From Saururus chinensis (Eukaryota; Streptophyta; Magnoliopsida; Piperales; Saururaceae): DNA of 64,000 bases. Numbering within the stretch: position 1 is the first letter of the stretch; every line of letters starts with the position of its first letter. Shown here one piece after another: positions 33,524 to 45,830 of the stretch. The translations under genes and the position numbers were made by a program. The stretch lies in contig CP141150.1 in the NCBI GenBank assembly GCA_035235625.1, positions 13,268,001-13,332,000 on the forward strand, written 5' to 3'. Below the pieces are notes generated by a model. It was not told where the DNA came from. It made no database searches and saw only the letters and a program-made list of their open reading frames with translations.

Positions 33524-33786
33524 TTGTCAGAGGCCATTAAGGACACCTAATTACTTGTTATAATAGCAATCCTGCCACCTGCCTTCAATGCCATATCATG
33601 GATCCTGGATTCCCATCTTCTTGTCATTTCCTCCATCTACTTGTCACTACATCCTCTCTCTGTGTTTTCCCTCATGGGAAATACATGCTTGTATCTATTG
33701 TGTATTCCTCAATGAGAAATACATACTTGTATCTATAAACTCCTGTATACTATAATGCATACTATCTTTTGCCATTTGCTTTCAGT
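33524..33786 (+). other. Probable truncated copia 3' LTR
   Basis: Non-coding stretch after pol, beginning TGTCAGAGGCC. The right end merges with the LINE tail at 33787. Boundaries are approximate. Confidence 0.35.
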
Positions 33787-33880
33787 TATCCCCAAGCGAT
33801 CTTTCCTTCTTGTATTCTTTTCTCTACTTGGGTTTTGTGCTTAATAACATTCACTTTAAAAAAAACAATAAACAAAAAAG
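33787..33880 (+). pseudogene. LINE 3' tail fragment
   Basis: Same 3' tail as 16150-16253 and 56160-56253 (CTACTTGGGTTTTGTGCTTA, then an A-rich end). The upstream LINE sequence is missing here, apparently replaced by the copia fragment. Confidence 0.65.
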
Positions 33881-35320
33881 GTTTAAGATTTTTCGAGAAA
33901 TTAAACTCTATGAATTTTAATTTAGTTACCTCTTAATCAACTCGCATCTCCGTTGGAGGTATGGAGGTGGGTTGTGGTAGTCTAGCTGGGAAGGGTAGAT
34001 AATTTATAAGTAATATGATTAGGGAATATAATTAAGAAGAGAATAAAAATGGCAATTTTGATCTACTTTTAGATACCGTCCTTCCCCTAATAAACTCATT
34101 TTGTAAGAACAAATGAATATTAAGTGCAATCTCTACCTAGTGAACCATTTTCCAGTGATAAACAAAACTATTACTAACCCAACCTCTCCCACTATTGTGC
34201 AAGTTCCACAACAAGATTTTTTTGAAAACCAAAAAAACAAGTAGGGAATAGGTGAACCTTGGGGCATGGCAGCTGTGCTCTGGCCACGATCATTTTTTTC
34301 CCAAGAAAAAAAAATAGATCTTAGTTGGGAAAGGGTAAACATTAAGGGGTAATTTTATAATTCTCTAAATATTAGTGGAAGAATGGTATTAATATAGGTT
34401 AGATTATGTTCATATATTTGTCCTTATTGACTTCAGAATATGTAAATTGTCGTTTTGGTTAATTAAACACTTATTAATCCACTTTTCTCCAAATCCCACA
34501 TAATTAACGAAATGGACACTTGTCATGCTTCTAGCTTGACTAGGTAGGCTACATGACTAGAGCTGGTGACTATGCTACATGGGCTTCTAGCGTTGTACAT
34601 TTTTTCCCTTGTTTAAAGTGTTTACCTCTAATATAGTACATAGAGGTTGTGTTTACCTCTATGTACTATGTTAGAGACTTCATGGACATGATCACTAGAA
34701 CTCATCATGGACCCGATCGGAAAACATTATCGTACTATCGATTAGGAGCTTGTGGCAATAGCTGCCTCATTCAATCAGAGTTATTACGTACCTTTATTAG
34801 TAGATCTCAAATCATTAGAGAAATGTAACAAAATTAAAACTGTTATGTTAAGTGTCCGATTTTTAAAATGAATTAAAGTTATTTTATTTTAAATTTTAAA
34901 TAAGACACATAAACTAAGAGTTTTTTTTTTGCTATTTTCATGCCCATAATGTTCGTAATAAACAATGACAAGAAAACGCGATAAAGGGACATTAATTAAA
35001 TGAAAATTAGCTAAGATAAATAGAACCGAAGAGGAACATATTCCATATAATCAGAATGGCACATAGATTTCGTATTCAAGTACAAATGGTTTCATAGCTC
35101 TAACGGCACATAGATTTAGTATTCAAGTACCAACGGTTTCATGGCTCTAACCAACCACATCTGCTATTCTGTCAATGAAGAATTGATCATCCATTTGTTC
35201 GATTTTAAAACCAGACAACCACTATTTGTGGACCAGTTTGCTCTATATTTCTGTACAATTCTCTACGGGTTACATTGATGTGACATTTTATTGTCTAACT
35301 CATGAAAGAGCTTAGAGAAA
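33881..35320. other. SAUR B upstream region
   Basis: No gene. It aligns with 22677-23474 plus 26048-26630 (A) and with 56254-56702 plus 63609-64000. It preserves the uninterrupted target site of the hAT element (ATCACTAGAACTCATCATGG near 34690). Confidence 0.65.
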
Positions 35321-35442
35321 TCAAACATGCCATCTGCGTTATCTCTACGTTGCTTTTTTCCACATGGGTCTGCATACTTGACAGTCCAACCTCCAAACAT
35401 GCATGGCCAAATGTTTTCCTGGCCCCTCTCCTCCATATATAT
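35321..35442 (+). promoter_or_regulatory. SAUR B promoter block: conserved module and TATA box
   Basis: E-box CACATG at 35361-35366 within the shared module; TATATAT at 35436-35442, 112 bases before the ATG, the same spacing as in A. Confidence 0.65.
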
Positions 35443-35553
35443 GGCTTACTACATTCACAGGTCTTCACTCAGGCACAACACAAGATCCAGATTTAATTTC
35501 AATTTCAGTCCCCTGTACTTGTACCAAGCTCATATGGTGCTCCACTTCCAACC

Positions 35554-35973
35554 ATGTACAGCCCAAAGAAATTGGTTGACATCAAAAAGAGAAGCAAAAC
35601 ACTGCTGCCCAAGTTCAATGGTGACACTGGTTCTTCTGTTTTCGGCGGAGCATCAGCTCCAAGCAAGGGTTACTTCGTGGTGCACACAAAAGATGGGAAT
35701 CGCTTTGTAGTTCCATTGGCACACCTTAAGAGTCCTGTATTCAAAGAGTTGTTGAAGCTGTCTGAAGAGGAATTTGGGTTGCCGACAGATGGGCCAATCA
35801 CAGTTCCATGTGATTCAGCTTTTATGGACTATATCATGGAAGTTGTTCAAAAACATGCTTCTACCGAAATGGAGAAGGCATTGCTCATCTCCATAGCCTC
35901 AGGATACTGCTCACAATATTCTTTACTACATCAAGAACAGAATTGTAGGAAGTTGCCGATCTATGCCTCCTGA
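35554..35973 (+). CDS. SAUR-family auxin-responsive protein, copy B
   Basis: Intact intronless frame of 139 residues, nearly identical to A. It opens MYSPKKLVDIKKRSKTLLPK, with Phe2 changed to Tyr and a second basic run KKRSK. The core (SKGYFVVHTKDGNRFVVPL, SEEEFGLPTDGP, PCDSAFMDYIM) matches A; C-terminal differences include VVQKH for VVQRH and SGYCS for SGCCS. The tail ends KLPIYAS. Small auxin-induced growth protein by family. It lies 1.8 kb upstream of C, on the same strand, as one two-gene block. Confidence 0.92.
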   Translation: MYSPKKLVDIKKRSKTLLPKFNGDTGSSVFGGASAPSKGYFVVHTKDGNRFVVPLAHLKSPVFKELLKLSEEEFGLPTDGPITVPCDSAFMDYIMEVVQKHASTEMEKALLISIASGYCSQYSLLHQEQNCRKLPIYAS

Positions 35974-36229
35974 TGTACTCTGTCAACACAAAATTAAAGT
36001 TTCTGCTTTTTTTACTGTAACAAAGATATTAACATGCAGATTGTATGGGATGTTATTTAAAGGAAAATATTTGTACATCAGTATTCGTCATGAAGATGTG
36101 TATTAGACAAGATTGACTTCCATCTTAATGGGGGCCACTACTAACCTAGCGTACATCATAATGTTTAAATGCCCCAATGAGCCTTGGCGCAAGCCGGCAC
36201 GCATGAGCCTAGGCTCATATAAATGGCAC

Positions 36230-36232
<3 letters not shown>

Positions 36233-36324
<92 letters not shown>
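36233..36324. repeat. (CT)21(AT)25 compound microsatellite downstream of SAUR B
   Basis: CT dinucleotide at 36233-36274 passes directly into AT dinucleotide at 36275-36324. It sits at the position of the (TA)n tract after A. Confidence 0.95.
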
Positions 36325-36326
<2 letters not shown>

Positions 36327-37479
36327 TATTCTAGTCCCGTGCTTATCATCCGCATACATCTCATTTTTTACCTTGGTGATTTTTCATCTGATCACTCTTA
36401 AAATTCAAAGTTGAATTCTTTCAAACAAGGTAAGGAAGATGCAAGTTAATGGAAGAATTTTTTATGCTCCACGCTAACAGTAAGCAGAGTGTAAGGAATG
36501 CCTATGAGGCATTCATTTTCAAGATCAATGGCGTACACGATAGCACACATTAGTATAAGGTAATCGATGACATACTTACGCTAATGTGTGCGCCTTCAAT
36601 TTTGAAAATAAACACCTCACATGCATTCTTAATGCTCGGCTCACAATGACCACGGAGCATCAAAAACACTTCCCAAGTCAAATGACTTTGAAGTTTATTA
36701 AAAAATGGGATACAACATATAAAATTCGCAATAGAATTGCCGTTAATCGATCAACAAAGCAATTGATTGATCGATTACCTTACAGTCTTTGTATTATAGT
36801 TCTAAAAACCCCATTGATCGATCATTTCATTCAAATAGAAATATGAATGATCGATCATCCCTTATTAGGATTCAATTGCTAAGTTTGGGCATAAATTAGG
36901 AATTCATTTTGGATTCAATCTTTTGTTCCGGATTGTCTTCTTTAGAATCCTTTTCTTTAATAAAAGACTTAATTCCATGCATTCTTATTTATTTAGTTTT
37001 TTTAGTCTATTTTCTCTAATTTTGATTAATTAGTTCTTATTTAGTTTTAGATTAGATTTATTTATTTATAACTTCTGTCAACCCATATAAGAGTTTTGAC
37101 ATCTTAATGAAAGTCTTTAGTATGTAATTTTCCATGACATCTAGAAAGAAAAAAAAACTTCTCTCTCTATTTTTATTTTTGGGAGTTTACGAGTGTACTT
37201 CGCAATAGAGAAATGTTACATTGATGTAATATGAAGGAACATGTCCATTTCTAAGATCTTCCATTGTCTGATATGCACATGGCTTTGGATTTGATGTACC
37301 CAACACATCCACAATCTCATCGACCATACTTTCAATGATCAACTCATCCACTTTCTTTTCTTTCACAAGGCAACCACTCATTTGCGGGTCCCAGTTAATT
37401 AGTATAATTTTTTTCTCTGTATATTATAAGCTGCATTGATGTGATATGTTTTAGCAGCCAACTCAAACTGCTTAGAGAA
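36325..37479. other. Spacer between SAUR B and C
   Basis: No confirmed gene. A 64-codon frame on the - strand (37187-37381, opening MSGCLVKEKKVDELII) is unrecognised; its counterpart near 53040-53160 upstream of E is broken by deletions, which argues against a working gene. The stretch 36850-37180 aligns with 52680-53000. Confidence 0.5.
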
Positions 37480-37608
37480 CTGCAGACATGGCCACCTGCA
37501 TAATCTCCATTTTCACGTGGGCTTGCATACTCGGCAACCCAACGAAATGAAAGCTACAGCCATCTACAGCCAAATATGAATTCTCAGCCGACTATTCTGG
37601 CTATAAAT
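37480..37608 (+). promoter_or_regulatory. SAUR C promoter block: module with G-box and TATA box
   Basis: GCAGACATGGCCACCTGCAT is followed by TTTTCACGTGGGC. The palindromic G-box CACGTG at 37512-37517 replaces the CACATG of the other copies. TATAAAT is at 37602-37608. A TGTCTC, the core of an auxin response element, lies at 37724-37729 in the presumed 5' leader. Confidence 0.65.
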
Positions 37609-37772
37609 TGCTTACCAGATTCATTGCTCGCCACTTGAAAAGCCACCGAGATTTCAGACTTGAGAATTCAGCTGCTACTCTTTGCACCGGAATTTCTTTC
37701 AGCCACCGCAACATTTAGACTTCTGTCTCCCCTCTGTGCATCAACCTCTCCGTCGCCTCAAAAGTCAAAACC

Positions 37773-38171
37773 ATGTTCAGCCCAAAGAGGAGTAAATTTG
37801 CGTTTCCAAGACTCAACGGTGACAGAGGCTTTTCTGCCTTCAGCAGATCATCAGCGGCCAGCAAGGGTCATTTTGTGGTGTACACAACAGATGGCGAACG
37901 CTTTCTAGTTCCATTGATGTACCTGAACAGTCCTGTATTCAGGGAGCTGTTGAAGATGTCTGAACAAGAATTCGGCTTGCCAGCGGACGGCCCTATTATA
38001 TTGCCATGTGATTCAGTTTTCATGGATAACCTGATGTCATTCCTCCAGGGAAATACTTCGACCAATATGGAGAAGACCTTGCTTATTTCCATTGCGTCTG
38101 GATACTGCTCAAGATCGTGTTTGCTAGAGCAAGATCAATCGTGCCAGAAATTACCATTACATGGATGCTAA
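37773..38171 (+). CDS. SAUR-family auxin-responsive protein, copy C
   Basis: Intact intronless frame of 132 residues, second subfamily. It opens MFSPKRSKFAFPRLNGDRGF. The core spans about residues 30-92 (SKGHFVVYTTDGERFLVPL, LNSPVFRELLKMSEQEFGL, PCDSVFM). The tail ends KLPLHGC. Compared with E it lacks six residues (FAELAK) through an in-frame 18-base deletion in the basic N-terminus. It has EQEF where the A/B/D type has EEEF. Family role is auxin-induced growth. The G-box promoter may bring light or PIF-type regulation; that is inference. Confidence 0.92.
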   Translation: MFSPKRSKFAFPRLNGDRGFSAFSRSSAASKGHFVVYTTDGERFLVPLMYLNSPVFRELLKMSEQEFGLPADGPIILPCDSVFMDNLMSFLQGNTSTNMEKTLLISIASGYCSRSCLLEQDQSCQKLPLHGC

Positions 38172-38957
38172 TTTAATTAGCATGCCGGTAATATTTTTCT
38201 GTTTTTCTTGTACATCACATATTCAGATTTGAGGATTTTTTTCCACCACCAATTAATGATAGCTTAATGCCTTCCCCATATATGATTTAACTTTACATTT
38301 TAAGCCACATTAAATGCTTTGAGATTTTTGGATGCACATTTTATTGGCTATAATGGAATGGAAATGTCTGTCTCTATTCTACAAATGGCCCTCAACTACT
38401 CTATATTGATAGAAATGCCACCAACCGATAAGTATTCCTGAAAATACTTTGGCACAAGTGCTCACTGTGGCAGAAAAGATTGCATTAACGTTCCATTTCT
38501 TCATTTTTACTTTACCCACCCCTCCCTTTTTTCATCATTTTTACTCTGCCAACCCACTGAACAAAACTTCCTTTCCTTTCTGCCACTGGTTCTTCCTCCC
38601 CGTACTTTAGCGTTGCCTCTGAGTCAGGGCCTCTGCCTTCCGGCACCTCCACCTCCTTGTCCACTTACATCCATCTACCGGAAATCCATCCTTGCGAAAA
38701 ATTGAAAATTCTCTTCTTCTGTGTAAACACTAAATATCAAAACTTCAATGAGAAAATACTAATTAATATGGATGCCACATTATGAGATGTCTAGAAGCCT
38801 AGTCGCAACTTTTGTAAATAACTACAAGTTCATGTAGTTGACTGACATAAATAACGAGTTAAATAAAGATCTACAAATGATGAAAAACTTATACTAAGGA
38901 AGCATAAATATAAATACACTCTAATGGTGTTGAGAAATGAGAAGTCATGATGTGGTA
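38172..38957. other. SAUR C downstream flank
   Basis: No gene. Collinear with 53910-54717 after E (CTTGTACATCACATA, then CCACCAACCGAT and AGAAGTCATGATGTGGTAA). Homology ends at 38957, marking the right edge of the duplicated block. Confidence 0.65.
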
Positions 38958-39708
38958 ATTGGTTCGGTCAAAACCGTTCATGTATGCCTAAACTACATTG
39001 GCTACATCAATCTCTCAGATAAGGATCAAAGAATTTTTTAAACAACTTCAGATTCAAGAATTTTATTTCTTAAGTTTTCTATGCGACTGATCAAATCCCT
39101 AATTTTACAATAAATTTTATTATAGTTTCCATATTCCTCCATTACAATTGTTTTGAATTCTTTAATTAGCTTTTGGAATTTGACCTTCATAATTAATTTA
39201 TTCCCTTCAAACTAAGTTTCTAAGAAATATGAAGCCTCTCTTGCTACCTTATAGTGTTAAATATATTTAAATTGTTTCTTTATAATAGCATTAAATTTAA
39301 CCTTATGATTCCAATTAGCCATCTCTTTTCCATAAGTACTTCGATCTTCTTAAGGTTTAAGTTAGACATTACAAACAATATATGTAGATGTTGGATGAGT
39401 AGATCCTTCTGTAGTCACATCCCAATATTTATCTGATAAATCCTACCATTTGAGCTTTCCACCCTGCATAATTCATCTCATCAAAAGGCGGATGACGATT
39501 ATGGAAGATTATGTTTGGTCATATGTATATTGTTGGCTTACTTTTATGCACAAAATAATGTCAAAATGATGTATAAATTGAGCTAAGAAAATGCATGTTT
39601 ATTGTTCAAGATCATGGAGACTTGAAACGTATTTCAACAGGTGCTTAAGATCATGAAGAGTATGCCATGAAGATTTATTAGGTGTTTCAATGGATACAAA
39701 ACACACAC

Positions 39709-39757
39709 GTGAGTACACACACATGCACCCGTGCGCACGCACACACAGACACACACT
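39709..39757. repeat. Imperfect (AC)n microsatellite
   Basis: ACACACACGTGAGTACACAC with interruptions, alternating purine-pyrimidine. Confidence 0.85.
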
Positions 39758-40518
39758 GATTACTCGTGTAACAAAAAGGATGGAGGAAAGAATTGGTGAA
39801 AATTTTGAAAGAGTTAATAAGCAATAGATTGGTCTTGAACAGAATTTGGAATTTCTTCCATTATATCAAATGATTGTCTTGGGATAGATCGATTAAAACT
39901 GGGTTCGTCATATTCAAATACAGTGAACGATTGATAACATTGCTAAATGGATCGACTGGTTCTAGACTAGCTTTAAAATAGTTGAGTGAATGATTGATTG
40001 CATTGTGAAAAGATCAATTGGTCTGTCGCTAAATATTCTAAAATAAGACATTCGATAGAGAATTTGTTTCTTATTGGCAGTCTAAAACCTAAACCGACAT
40101 TGAGGTTTACATAAGGGGTGTTTGAACATGGAAAAGGAACAAAGGAAGTGAGACAAAATTTGAGAGAACTTTGTGAGTCTTCTCTATTAATATGAGACTA
40201 TTGTGCTTTGAGAAAAGCAATATTTAGCCATTTGTCTCCTACAAATTTTCATGGTTATGCCTTTAGCTTCATGATATTGTTTATAAGGGTACTTGATATA
40301 TACACTTGAAAGAAAAAGTGATCAAGAGAAAATAAGTATGAGATTGAAAATGTATTCCAAGTCTCATAGAAGTTTTGCTGAGAAGATCAAGAAGGGTTGT
40401 TCAAGCTAATTGAGGTGTTGTGAAGATCATGATCTATCAAAATTTGCTTGGAGTAGAGATCAAATTGAATGCAGTAGAAGTAAACCGTGAGGGTGGTGAT
40501 ACAAGAGTTTAGACTTGT

Positions 40519-41010
40519 ATGGAGACCAGCCAAGGAGAAATGAATGACTCTTTCATTGTAATCGATAACTCTGTATTTTGTTTACATAGTACATTATTTG
40601 ATTTAGATAGTGTATGTTTTGTAATTATTCTTGAGGATAGTTTTCTACGAAAAATCTCTTGGATCGTGGTTTTCTAGATTTTGCTCATATGTTAGATTCA
40701 TTCCTATGCACGATTTTATTTAAAGAAGATTTCAATTTTGCAACACATAAAGAGGAGAGTATTGAATGACTTAACAATGGCATGGAGACCATCTAAGGAA
40801 AAATGAGAGACTCTTTCATTGTAATTGGTAACTCTATCTTTTGTTTACATCGTGCATTATTTGGTCCGGGTAGAGTTTCTCGCAAAGGGTTTTCCATGTA
40901 AAAATTTATTGTATCGTGGTTTTGTGATTTTACTGTATGTTAAATACGTAGGATTTTTCGCAATTGTATTCAAAGTTGATTTAAAATTACCAACACATAA
41001 AGGGGAGTAC
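40519..41010. repeat. Diverged tandem repeat, period about 263 bases
   Basis: Units near 40519-40757 and 40782-41010 share TGGAGACCA, GACTCTTTCATTGTAAT, TATCGTGGTTTT-like segments and end CAACACATAAA(G/A)(A/G)GGAG. The ending resembles some copia LTR ends; assignment is open. Confidence 0.65.
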
Positions 41011-41799
41011 CTAACAAGACTAAGGGGAAAAAATCAAAACCTAGGGTGGTTATTTGACCACCCACCGTCCTACATAGATCAGCCACGGAAGTATGTACTA
41101 TTTTTTTGACTTTAGATCCACTAGTGAAGCTTCACCAACAAGACATCACATGAGATCATGACACACCCGCTTGAGACACTGTAAATGCAAATGCTATTTA
41201 TGAATGCATTAGTGTATGCATTGTCAATCTAGTGTTATGTGTGGGTGCTTAGAGCTTCACATGGATCATGCTTTCATACTACCTTATCAAAAAGATAGAA
41301 TGTTGAATATCGGTCTATATCTTTTTGAATTTATTTCATAGAGAAGACCATCCTCACATATCAACTTCTAGGTTTGGGAGTTGGTGGGAGTTTAATATAC
41401 TTCTAAAAACTTAGAGGATCATCACATTGCCTCTAGTTTAAGTACCTAACTATTTAAAGAACTACATGTTGTTAACTCGATGCACAAGAAATTTAAAGTG
41501 GAATAAAGTAGCTCAAACCAAAGATCAAAGACCAAGAAATCAAAGTGAATTAAACTATCAACGCAAACAACCCCAATCAACATAAGACAATTTTTTTGTG
41601 AAATCGGGAAAAAAACCATGGCTAGCCATCCCATCAGCTATATTAATGCACTATGAAGATGAGAATTTACAAGACTCAAGACTACCAATCTATCAACTGG
41701 TGCTCATGTTTGCAATTGAGAAGTTAAGGCATTATTTGTTAAATCATACCACATTTGTTGTATCTTGAGTTAATCCACTCAAAATCTTGATGACAAAGG

Positions 41800-42855
41800 T
41801 AGGATCTGTTAATTCTCATTTGGCCAAATTGTCACTTTTGTTATCAACCTATGATTTTGTATATATTCCACAAAAGGAAGTAAAAGGTCAAGCATTAGCA
41901 GACTTTCTTGTTGAACACCGTTTAAAAGATGGTTCAAAATTGCAAGAAGAATAACCTGATGAAGTTGTCTTTTGTGTAGACTCTATAAGAGTTCAGGAAA
42001 GCACATGGTAGATGTATTTAATGGTGCATCAAGGACAAATGATAAGGGACAAAATGTATATGGAGTGGGCATTGTCTTTATCACACCTGAATATTATATG
42101 ATATCACATGCTTTTGTGTTAACACAACCATGCTCTAATAATATGGCTGAGTACATGGCCTTGATTATTAGAATGTAATTGGCATAAGAATTACAAATGA
42201 AATCCATGTTAGCCTTCGGCGATTCCTTATTAGTTGTTAACTAGGTGAAAGGGGTTTTTGAAGTAAGAAAAGCTAAACTTGTACCTTGTCATTCAATGGC
42301 AAAGAAATTGGCAAAATCATTTGATGATTTTGACATACAACACATTGTAAGGTCAAAGAATGTCAAATCAGATGCTCTCCCAGCCTTAGCCACCTCTATA
42401 AAAATATTAGAAGGACAAAGTATATGAGTTTCTATATGTGAAAATATTGTTATATGACAAATCTGAGATACTAAGTGATTGTAACAATATAGAGGAAATT
42501 TCATTTGACTTTGCATTGGACGATTGTCGTTCTCATTGCACTAATTTCATCATGCATAACATCTTACCACAAGACCCATCAAAGGCTGCAAGCATAAGGC
42601 AATGAGCCCAAAATGTTTATTATGGTACAAAAATGAAAACATTGTATCACAAGTCTTATGAAAAAATCTTAGGTGTTTATCGCAAAAGGAAGCTGAAAGG
42701 TGATCCAAGAAACTCATGATGAAATTTGTGGCTCCCATCAACCTGGTCCAAAATTTCAAGATAGGATCAAGAGTTTGGGATATTATTGGCCTACTATGTT
42801 AAACGATTGTATGGAATATGCCAAGAAATGTCCAGTATGCCAATACCATGATCTA
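41800..42855 (+). pseudogene. Tat-type Ty3/gypsy RNase H/integrase remnant
   Basis: Broken frames give SHLAKLSLLLSTYDFVYIPQ followed by KGQALADFLVEH, then VFNGASRTNDKGQN and HAFVLTQPCSNNMAEYMAL. This is the second RNase H typical of Tat elements. The expected FDGASR reads FNGASR, so a catalytic Asp is changed. Then come HETHDEICGSHQPGPKFQDR and YAKKCPVCQYHDL, the integrase zinc finger of that lineage. Many stops are present. Homology ends abruptly near 42855. Confidence 0.8.
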
Positions 42856-42859
42856 GCTA

Positions 42860-44293
42860 GGTTGATGATGTGGTGAAAGCTCAAAAGGGAAATGAGGAGA
42901 CCCAAACCATGAAGGCTAAGTTGAGGGAGAGGATGGTAATCGACTTTGAGGAAAGGTCCGATGGAGCTTAACTTATAGATGACGATTGTGTGTGCCGAAG
43001 TCCATAGAACTTAAGAAGCGTATTCTATTAGAGGCATTCCATTCTAGGTTCTCCATCGAGCCAGAGGGAACCAAGATGTACCATGATGTAAATAGGACTT
43101 TTTGGAGGAGTGCTACGAAGAGAGATATAGCTTTCGTTGTGTCCAAATGCCTTGCATGTCAGCAAGTTAAAGCGAAGCATCATCATCCGGGTGGTCTGCT
43201 ACAACCCCTTCCTATTCAGGAGTGGAAGTGTGAGAATGTAACGATGGACTTTGTTTCTAGACTCCCGAAATCGCTAAGCGGTAACGATGCGGTGTTGGTC
43301 ATCGTTGATATACTCACCAAGTGCACGCATTTCCTTGCGATAAGGATGACTACTTCTTTGGACATGGTAGCTGCCCTATATGTGAAGGAGGTTGTGCGGT
43401 TGCATGGTGTCCCAATGTCTATTATTTCCGACTGTGACCCTCACTTCACCTCCCGATTTTGGTAGAGTTTTTTAGAAGGCCTTAGGTAATTTGTTGCATC
43501 TTCGCTTAGCTTATCATCCTCAGACCAATGGGCAATCCGAGAGGACCATTTAAACACTTGAGGATATACTTTGAGTGTGTATACTTGAGCGGAAAGACAG
43601 TTAGAGCAGCACCTACCTTTGGTAGAGTTTGCTTATAACAACAGTTATCAGGCGATCATTAAGATGGCACCTTTTAAGGCACTTTATGGGCATTTGTGCC
43701 GATCTCCCCTTTGTTGGAGTGAGGTCAGGGAGCATCTTCTTACCTGTCTTGATCTTGTGCAACAATCAGTGGAGAAGATCCAACTCCTTCGGGTGAGGTT
43801 GCAAATGGCACAAAGTTGGCGAAAGAGCTATGCCGACAAGAGGCGGCGAGACCTAGAGTTCTATGTGGGTGATCATGTGTTCTTGAAAATCTCTTCTTCC
43901 CGTGGTGTTGTTCATTTTGGCAAGAAGGAAAAACTATCTCCTAGATTTACTGGACCCTTTGAAGTCGTTGAGCGCATTGACACTGTGGAATATCGAGTGG
44001 CCCTACTTCTTCAGCTCGCGAATATTCATAACGTGCTCCATATTTCACTTCTTCGGAAGTACGTGCTACATTAATCCCATGTATTAGATTTTGAACCATT
44101 GGAGCTTAGGGAGGATATTTCCTATGTGGAGGCACTAGTGCGTATATTGGACAAGAAGGAGAAGACCTGTACACACAAAGTGATCTTGTTGATAAAGGTC
44201 TTATGGTGGAATCAAAACATGGAAGAAGCCATGTGGGAGCGAGAAGACGAAGAGAAGGAGAAATACCCTCATCTTTTAACCGTCGGTAGATAG
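42860..44293 (+). pseudogene. Tekay-type Ty3/gypsy integrase remnant
   Basis: It starts inside a Tekay pol (DDVVKAQKGNEET), continues [20 protein letters not shown], the zinc finger ([18 protein letters not shown]), and DDE segments ([21 protein letters not shown] with MSI here, HPQTNGQSERT). A stop at 43463-43465 and frameshifts break it. The C-terminus runs VEFAYNNSYQAIIKMAPF, RRRDLEFYVGDHVFLK and HNVLHISLLRKYV, to KYPHLLTVGR at 44293. RT and gag are missing. It is joined directly to the Tat remnant. Confidence 0.85.
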
Positions 44294-45830
44294 AGAATTT
44301 TGAGGACGAAATTCCTATAAAGTGGGTAGACTATAAGATCTTTGACTTTAACCCAGTTTAGTTTCTATTTAGTTGTGTGTTTTTGTGTGGTTTGCTTATA
44401 TTTGTAAATTTGACATGATTAAAACCCCATTTTTGAGTAATTTTATTGAGTAGATCTTCATTTTCGATCGAAGGACTTCTTAAAGGTAAGGGATTTTCAT
44501 CTCATGTTGTTTTGTGCATTAGATTGCATGTTTGAATGATGTAAGTGGGTTCTTGCTTATTTATGTGCTTTAATGGTAGATTATTAAAAGTATGCCATTT
44601 ATATTAATTTTTTTGTGATTAAGCTTAATAATAGTTAGATCTATCATGTTTTAGGTTTATATTTTGATATCGTAAAGTTTTAGGGTGATTTTAGAATTTT
44701 TCTATAATTTTTGGGCATTTTTTGTTTGATTTTCGTGAGGTTGAAGGTGAACCAGAAATGATTATAAAATGAACTATTAAGGGCGTTCGAACTGCCCAAC
44801 AGGCGTTTCATGAACGGCCTGCTGCTCGAATGGGCAAATGGCCTGTCTGGCCGATCTCACATTCTAATGGCCAAACAGGGCGTTCGAACGGTCAAACGAC
44901 AGTTTTTGATTTTTTTGCATATTTTAGCTCTTTATTGTTATCTTTCAATGAATCTAATTCCTTATGATTTAAATGAGTTAATATTGCCTATAAATGCTAT
45001 TATAACTGCATGAAGATCATCTTGAAATTTATGATTTAGCCCAAACATGATTTAGGTTATAATATTTGTTTAATTTTAACACAATATTCTACTTATCTTA
45101 AATTCATGTTTGATGACTACTTTATGATTTCTTGATGATTACAGTAGGTTTAACTATGATGATGTATATATTTGCTTGCACATGTTATATTAATTCTTGG
45201 TAAATCATGTTCCCATATTCTAGCTTAAGTATGGTGATGTTTATCCTTGCCTAAGTCTAGCATGATAGTATACTTGTCTTGATGTTGTATTTCGATGTTT
45301 TCATCACACTTCCTTCATGATTCCAGTAGGGTAAGACTATGATAAAATTATGGATGCATGTATATCACATTGATTAATAACTTATTCATGTTTCACATGT
45401 GTTAGCTTAGACTTGAATATTACCACTTATGTACACATTTGTGTAGATATTTGTGACACCAATGGACCATGTTTGATGCACATGTGGACTGATTTGATCT
45501 CTTGTATTGGAACTCATGTAGCATTGCTCACATATGTACCATGTTTCATGCATAATAAAAACGATTTATAAATGAGATTAATTGTGATTAGCCATGTTTG
45601 ATCGATTGGATGAAATTTGATAACATTGGATGTTGGATTAAATCATTTGAAGGCTTATCAAATCAATTTTGAGTCCAAAATGACATGATTTTGTTTTGAG
45701 TTCCTTTGATAATATGATGCCTCCTCGAGTTGAGATGAGCTGATTGATATATGAGTTATTTGATAAGTTATATGGACCCAGAGAATCTAGCTTATTTTTC
45801 TATTTACACCGGTTATAAAAATAAAAAATC
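44294..45830 (+). other. Probable Tekay 3' LTR region
   Basis: Right after pol, TTTTGAGGACGAAATTCC and AAGTGGGTAGA resemble the Tekay polypurine-tract region. The following 1.4-1.5 kb is non-coding and AT-rich, with a repeated GGGCGTTCGAAC(T/G)G motif at 44785-44900. The right end was not found. Confidence 0.5.

Larger units (their letters stand above)
38958..41799. other. Unassigned AT-rich region
   Basis: No gene recognised. It contains an imperfect (AC)n tract (39709-39757) and a diverged 240-base direct repeat (40519-41010). Probably old transposon or LTR sequence; nothing firm supports a family. Confidence 0.5.

Noticed and set aside
37187..37381. 64-codon frame on the - strand upstream of SAUR C
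   Set aside because: Unrecognised, and broken by deletions in the duplicate upstream of E; kept only as a note.
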